Assembly (NCBI GenBank): GCA_027625095.1
Contig: JAQBXN010000090.1
Location: 1 to 36,564 of the forward strand
DNA from: Planctomycetota bacterium
GTDB taxonomy: Bacteria > Planctomycetota > PUPC01 > JACPCR01
DNA: 36,564 nucleotides
Reading direction: 5' to 3'
The notes below the pieces were generated by a model. That model was given only the letters and a program-made list of their open reading frames with translations, had not been told where the DNA came from and did no database searches. Position 1 is the first letter of the stretch. Each line of letters opens with the position of its first letter. Shown here piece after piece: positions 33,825 through 36,564 of this stretch. A program made the position numbers and the translations under genes.

Positions 33825-35279
33825 ATGCGTATTCTCTACATCGATATCGACTCTCTTCGCCCAGATCATCTCGGCTGTTACGGCTACAGCAGGGAAACCT
33901 CCCCGAATATAGACCAGCTTGCCGAGCGGGGAACCCGGTGTACGAACTACTACTGCTCCGACGCGCCCTGCCTGCCTTCTCGCACCGCGCTTTTCACCGG
34001 GCGGTTCGGGATTCATACGGGGGTCATCAATCACGGGGGGCTTGAAGCGGATATCCGGCCGCAGGGCAGGGAGCGCAAATTCAGCAATAAAGGCCCTTAT
34101 CGCACGTGGATGACCTCGATGAGCAACGCGGGCCATTACACCGCGATGATCAGCCCGTTTCCTGCTCGCCACGCTGCCTGGCAGGTGCTTGACGGTTTTC
34201 GCGAAACCTACGATTCAGGCAAGAATGGCAACGAACTCGCCGAGGAAGTATCTCCGACGGCGATCAAATGGTTGAAAGAACATGCTTCGGAAGAGAACTG
34301 GTTTCTACACGTCAATTTCTGGGACCCGCATACGCCCTACAGGACGCCCGAGGAATACGGCAATCCGTTCGAAGATGATCCCGCGCCGGACTGGCTGACC
34401 GTACAGATGATACGGGAACACCGTGAGAGCTTTGGCCCGCATAGCGCCAGAGAACTACACGGGTGGGGGCCTGGAGACGGTAAATGGCCCCGAACACCCG
34501 ACGAAATCACGAATCGAGCAGACTTCAAGAAATGGATCGACGGGTACGATGCCGGCATCCATTACGCAGACCATCACGCAGGTCTTTTGTTGGAAGAGCT
34601 TGATCAACAGGGCATCCTGGAGGACACCGTCGTGATCGTCTCTGCCGACCATGGCGAAAATCAGGGCGAACTGAACGTCTACGGCGATCACCAGACCGCG
34701 GATTACATCACCTGCCGTGTGCCGCTCATCGTCGCAGGCCCCGGAATCAAGGAGGCACACGTCGATGATGGACTGCACTATAACGTAGACCTTGCACCGA
34801 CCGTGACCAAGATGGTGGGCGGTATTCCAGCCCCAAAATGGGACGGTGAAAGTTTCCTGCCAGCCCTCACCAAAGGGACAGATGCCGGGCGGCCGTACCT
34901 GGTAGTCAGCCAGGGGGCGTGGGCCTGCCAACGAGCCGTCCGTTTTGACCAGTGGATGCTCATTCGCACCTATCATGACGGCCTCAAAGACTTCCCGGAT
35001 GTCATGCTTTTTGATATCGCGGCCGACCCGCACGAGGTCAACAATCTTGCTGAAGCTCGCCACGATGTGGTCGGACGAGGTCTCCGCCTGCTGGACGAGT
35101 GGATAGATGAAAACCTTTCCAAAGCTTCCAACGCCACTGACCCCATGTGGCACGTCATCGAAGAAGGAGGGCCGTTCCATACCCTGGACTGGCTGGAGAA
35201 ATACCTCAAGCTGTTGCGCGGGTCAGGAAGAGCAGAGGCCGCCGACCGCCTGGAAGCGCGGCACAAGAAGTTTGCTTGA
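33825..35279 (+). CDS. Sulfatase (type I, formylglycine-dependent)
   Basis: This is a 484-residue sulfatase. It starts MRILYIDIDSLRPDHLGCYG, where Asp7 and Asp9 are metal ligands. The formylglycine motif is C-L-P-S-R (Cys49-Arg53), followed by TALFTGRFG. A second metal site is VVIVSADHGENQGELNVYGD. No signal peptide is present, so it appears cytoplasmic. Family knowledge: it needs a formylglycine-generating enzyme, not encoded in this window, and removes sulfate esters or sulfamates from glycans or small molecules. No Shine-Dalgarno sequence precedes the ATG. It is followed after 36 bases by the aldo/keto reductase, probably co-transcribed. Confidence 0.93.
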   Translation: MRILYIDIDSLRPDHLGCYGYSRETSPNIDQLAERGTRCTNYYCSDAPCLPSRTALFTGRFGIHTGVINHGGLEADIRPQGRERKFSNKGPYRTWMTSMSNAGHYTAMISPFPARHAAWQVLDGFRETYDSGKNGNELAEEVSPTAIKWLKEHASEENWFLHVNFWDPHTPYRTPEEYGNPFEDDPAPDWLTVQMIREHRESFGPHSARELHGWGPGDGKWPRTPDEITNRADFKKWIDGYDAGIHYADHHAGLLLEELDQQGILEDTVVIVSADHGENQGELNVYGDHQTADYITCRVPLIVAGPGIKEAHVDDGLHYNVDLAPTVTKMVGGIPAPKWDGESFLPALTKGTDAGRPYLVVSQGAWACQRAVRFDQWMLIRTYHDGLKDFPDVMLFDIAADPHEVNNLAEARHDVVGRGLRLLDEWIDENLSKASNATDPMWHVIEEGGPFHTLDWLEKYLKLLRGSGRAEAADRLEARHKKFA

Positions 35280-35315
35280 CGGATTACACCCACTCCTTCG
35301 CTTTCGTAAACGATA

Positions 35316-36338
35316 ATGGACATCACCAAACGAAACATCGGCAAAACTGAAACCGTGGTAACCGAACTGGGGTTCGGCTGTGCTGGTTTAGGCGATCTCT
35401 TCGACCTTCTGAGCGAAGAGCAGGCCCAGCAGACCCTGCAGGCCGCATGGGATGCCGGCATACGGTACTACGACACTGCGCCTTTTTACGGGTACGGGAA
35501 AAGTGAACACCGTCTCGGACACTTCCTTCGCCAGCAGCCGCGAAATGACTTTGTCGTCTCTACCAAGGTCGGACGAGTGCTCAAGCCAACACGAAATCCC
35601 GAATCCTTTGACGGCGGCTTCTGGCGTGGTGGTCTGCCATTCGATTTTGTCTGGGACTACAGCTACGACGGCATCATGAGATCGTACGAGGACAGCCTGC
35701 AGCGTCTCAGCCTGAGTAGCATTGACCTGTTGCTCATCCACGACCTCGACTTCGGAAATTTCCGAACGGAATCCTTGCTCAATGCTCACCTCTACGAACT
35801 GGCAACCAGCGGATGGCGCGCACTCAATGAATTGCGCTCCAGCGGTGCCATCAAAGCGGTTGGCGCCGGCATCAACATACTTGGGATGATCCCCCGGCTT
35901 CTCGATGTGGTTGATCTGGATATGTTCCTGGTGGCCATGCCCTACACATTGCTCGATCAGGGCGTCCTCGAAGCAGAATTCCCTCGCTGTGCAGAAAGAG
36001 ATGTCGGTATCGTCATTGGCGCTGTCTTCGCGTCAGGCATCCTTGCCACGGGATCGAAGGAAGGGGCCCGCTACGCGTATGGTCCGGCATCCGAAGAGAC
36101 ATTGGAAAAGACCCGGCGAATTGAAGAAGTCTGCAAGCGTCACAACACGCCTCTGGGCGCCGCAGCGATGCAGTTTCCACTCGCACACCCTCTGGTGGCC
36201 AGCATCATCCCAGGCGCGATCGAGCCTGGGCACGTTGAGTCGAATGTAGCGCTGTTTCAGTACGAAATTCCGCCGGCACTTTGGGCGGATCTGAAAGAGG
36301 AGGGCCTGATGCGGCAAGATTCACCTGCACCGGAGTAA
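35316..36338 (+). CDS. Aldo/keto reductase
   Basis: This is a 340-residue NAD(P)-dependent aldo/keto reductase. The catalytic tetrad is at canonical positions: Asp53 and Tyr58 in YYDTAPFYGYGKSE, Lys84 in VVSTKVGR, and His141 in LLLIHDLDFGN. The length and the LTELGFG-like start with DTAPFYGYG resemble the D-threo-aldose/L-fucose dehydrogenase group rather than classic AKR1. Following the sulfatase by 36 bases in the same direction, it may oxidise a sugar released from a sulfated glycan, which is inference from gene order. No signal peptide is present. Confidence 0.92.
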   Translation: MDITKRNIGKTETVVTELGFGCAGLGDLFDLLSEEQAQQTLQAAWDAGIRYYDTAPFYGYGKSEHRLGHFLRQQPRNDFVVSTKVGRVLKPTRNPESFDGGFWRGGLPFDFVWDYSYDGIMRSYEDSLQRLSLSSIDLLLIHDLDFGNFRTESLLNAHLYELATSGWRALNELRSSGAIKAVGAGINILGMIPRLLDVVDLDMFLVAMPYTLLDQGVLEAEFPRCAERDVGIVIGAVFASGILATGSKEGARYAYGPASEETLEKTRRIEEVCKRHNTPLGAAAMQFPLAHPLVASIIPGAIEPGHVESNVALFQYEIPPALWADLKEEGLMRQDSPAPE

Positions 36339-36564
36339 CCGGGTCTTGAATATCCTCGCTCTGGATTTCACGTAACTGTTCAGGGCCGAATCTTTCTTAC
36401 TTCTGATCTTGCTTTTACCTTGACAATGTTAAGTCGTGGCATCGGCAGTCTCTTCCTTGGCGCCAGATTTGTCGAAGGAGCTGTTGCCCCGGACCTCATG
36501 GTAGATTGCTGCGAAGTATTCCATCTGAAGAAGACTTGCACTTGTTTTTATCCCGAAGGGATTA
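36339..36564. other. Window end, non-coding as far as visible
   Basis: No gene or clear terminator is visible after the reductase stop. TTGACA at 36420-36425 has no acceptable -10 box at the right distance. Any downstream gene lies beyond the window. Confidence 0.5.

Noticed and set aside
36420..36425. TTGACA as a promoter at the window end
   Set aside because: There is no -10-like hexamer 15-19 bases downstream and no gene start within the window.

Overview
Organism and overall character. The window is about 36.6 kb of bacterial chromosome of moderately high GC. The gene content is a formylglycine-type sulfatase, a creatininase-family amidohydrolase, a phytanoyl-CoA-dioxygenase-like protein, RraA-like and aldo/keto reductase enzymes, discoidin/PA14/CBM9-like exported proteins, a ~3000-residue TPR protein, and REP palindromes with their own transposase. 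Many starts lack a Shine-Dalgarno sequence. This mix suggests the PVC superphylum (Planctomycetes, Verrucomicrobia, Lentisphaerae) or a similar free-living saccharolytic lineage. The phylum is an inference, because there is no rRNA or ribosomal marker here. I found no tRNA, rRNA, CRISPR or prophage. Region 1 (1-3.0 kb) is accessory and mobile. A REP-associated tyrosine transposase (364-1047) sits inside arrays of GTAG-footed REP hairpins (1-250 and 1050-1600). A small unknown gene follows, then a nucleotidyltransferase whose HEPN partner is frameshifted. Region 2 (3.0-8.6 kb) holds a minus-strand beta-propeller glycosidase-like gene, a broken VWA fragment joined to a discoidin-domain fragment, and a scrambled partial copy of an rraA-like gene. 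An intact, apparently self-regulated wHTH-nucleotidyltransferase/HEPN pair follows, then the intact rraA-like gene. The intact pair therefore lies between a broken and a complete copy of its neighbour. Region 3 (8.7-13.6 kb) encodes small-molecule and glycan enzymes: a toroid/lyase-like protein, a sulfotransferase, a PhyH-type oxygenase and a glutathione-synthase-like ATP-grasp enzyme with one altered metal ligand. Region 4 (14.0-23.0 kb) is a single 2984-residue exported mosaic protein (TPR, jelly-roll, TPR, discoidin, TPR, repeated beta domains, discoidin split by PA14, TPR). Region 5 (23.1-27.7 kb, minus strand) has a CBM9-like exported protein with two lesions, the nitrogen operon glnB-glnA with a sigma-54-like promoter and a strong terminator, and a ZIP metal transporter with a microsatellite-encoded His/Asp loop. 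Region 6 (27.8-33.7 kb, minus strand) is a tightly spaced run: a 1011-residue LVIVD beta-propeller protein, a receiver-PP2C (RsbU/SpoIIE-like) phosphatase and a six-helix membrane protein, with a creatininase-family gene just upstream. Region 7 (33.8-36.3 kb) is a plus-strand sulfatase and aldo/keto reductase pair, divergent from the creatininase gene and likely part of sulfated-glycan or related sugar catabolism. The most notable signals are the REP/transposase island, the scrambled rraA copy beside the HEPN/nucleotidyltransferase pair, and the giant mosaic protein.
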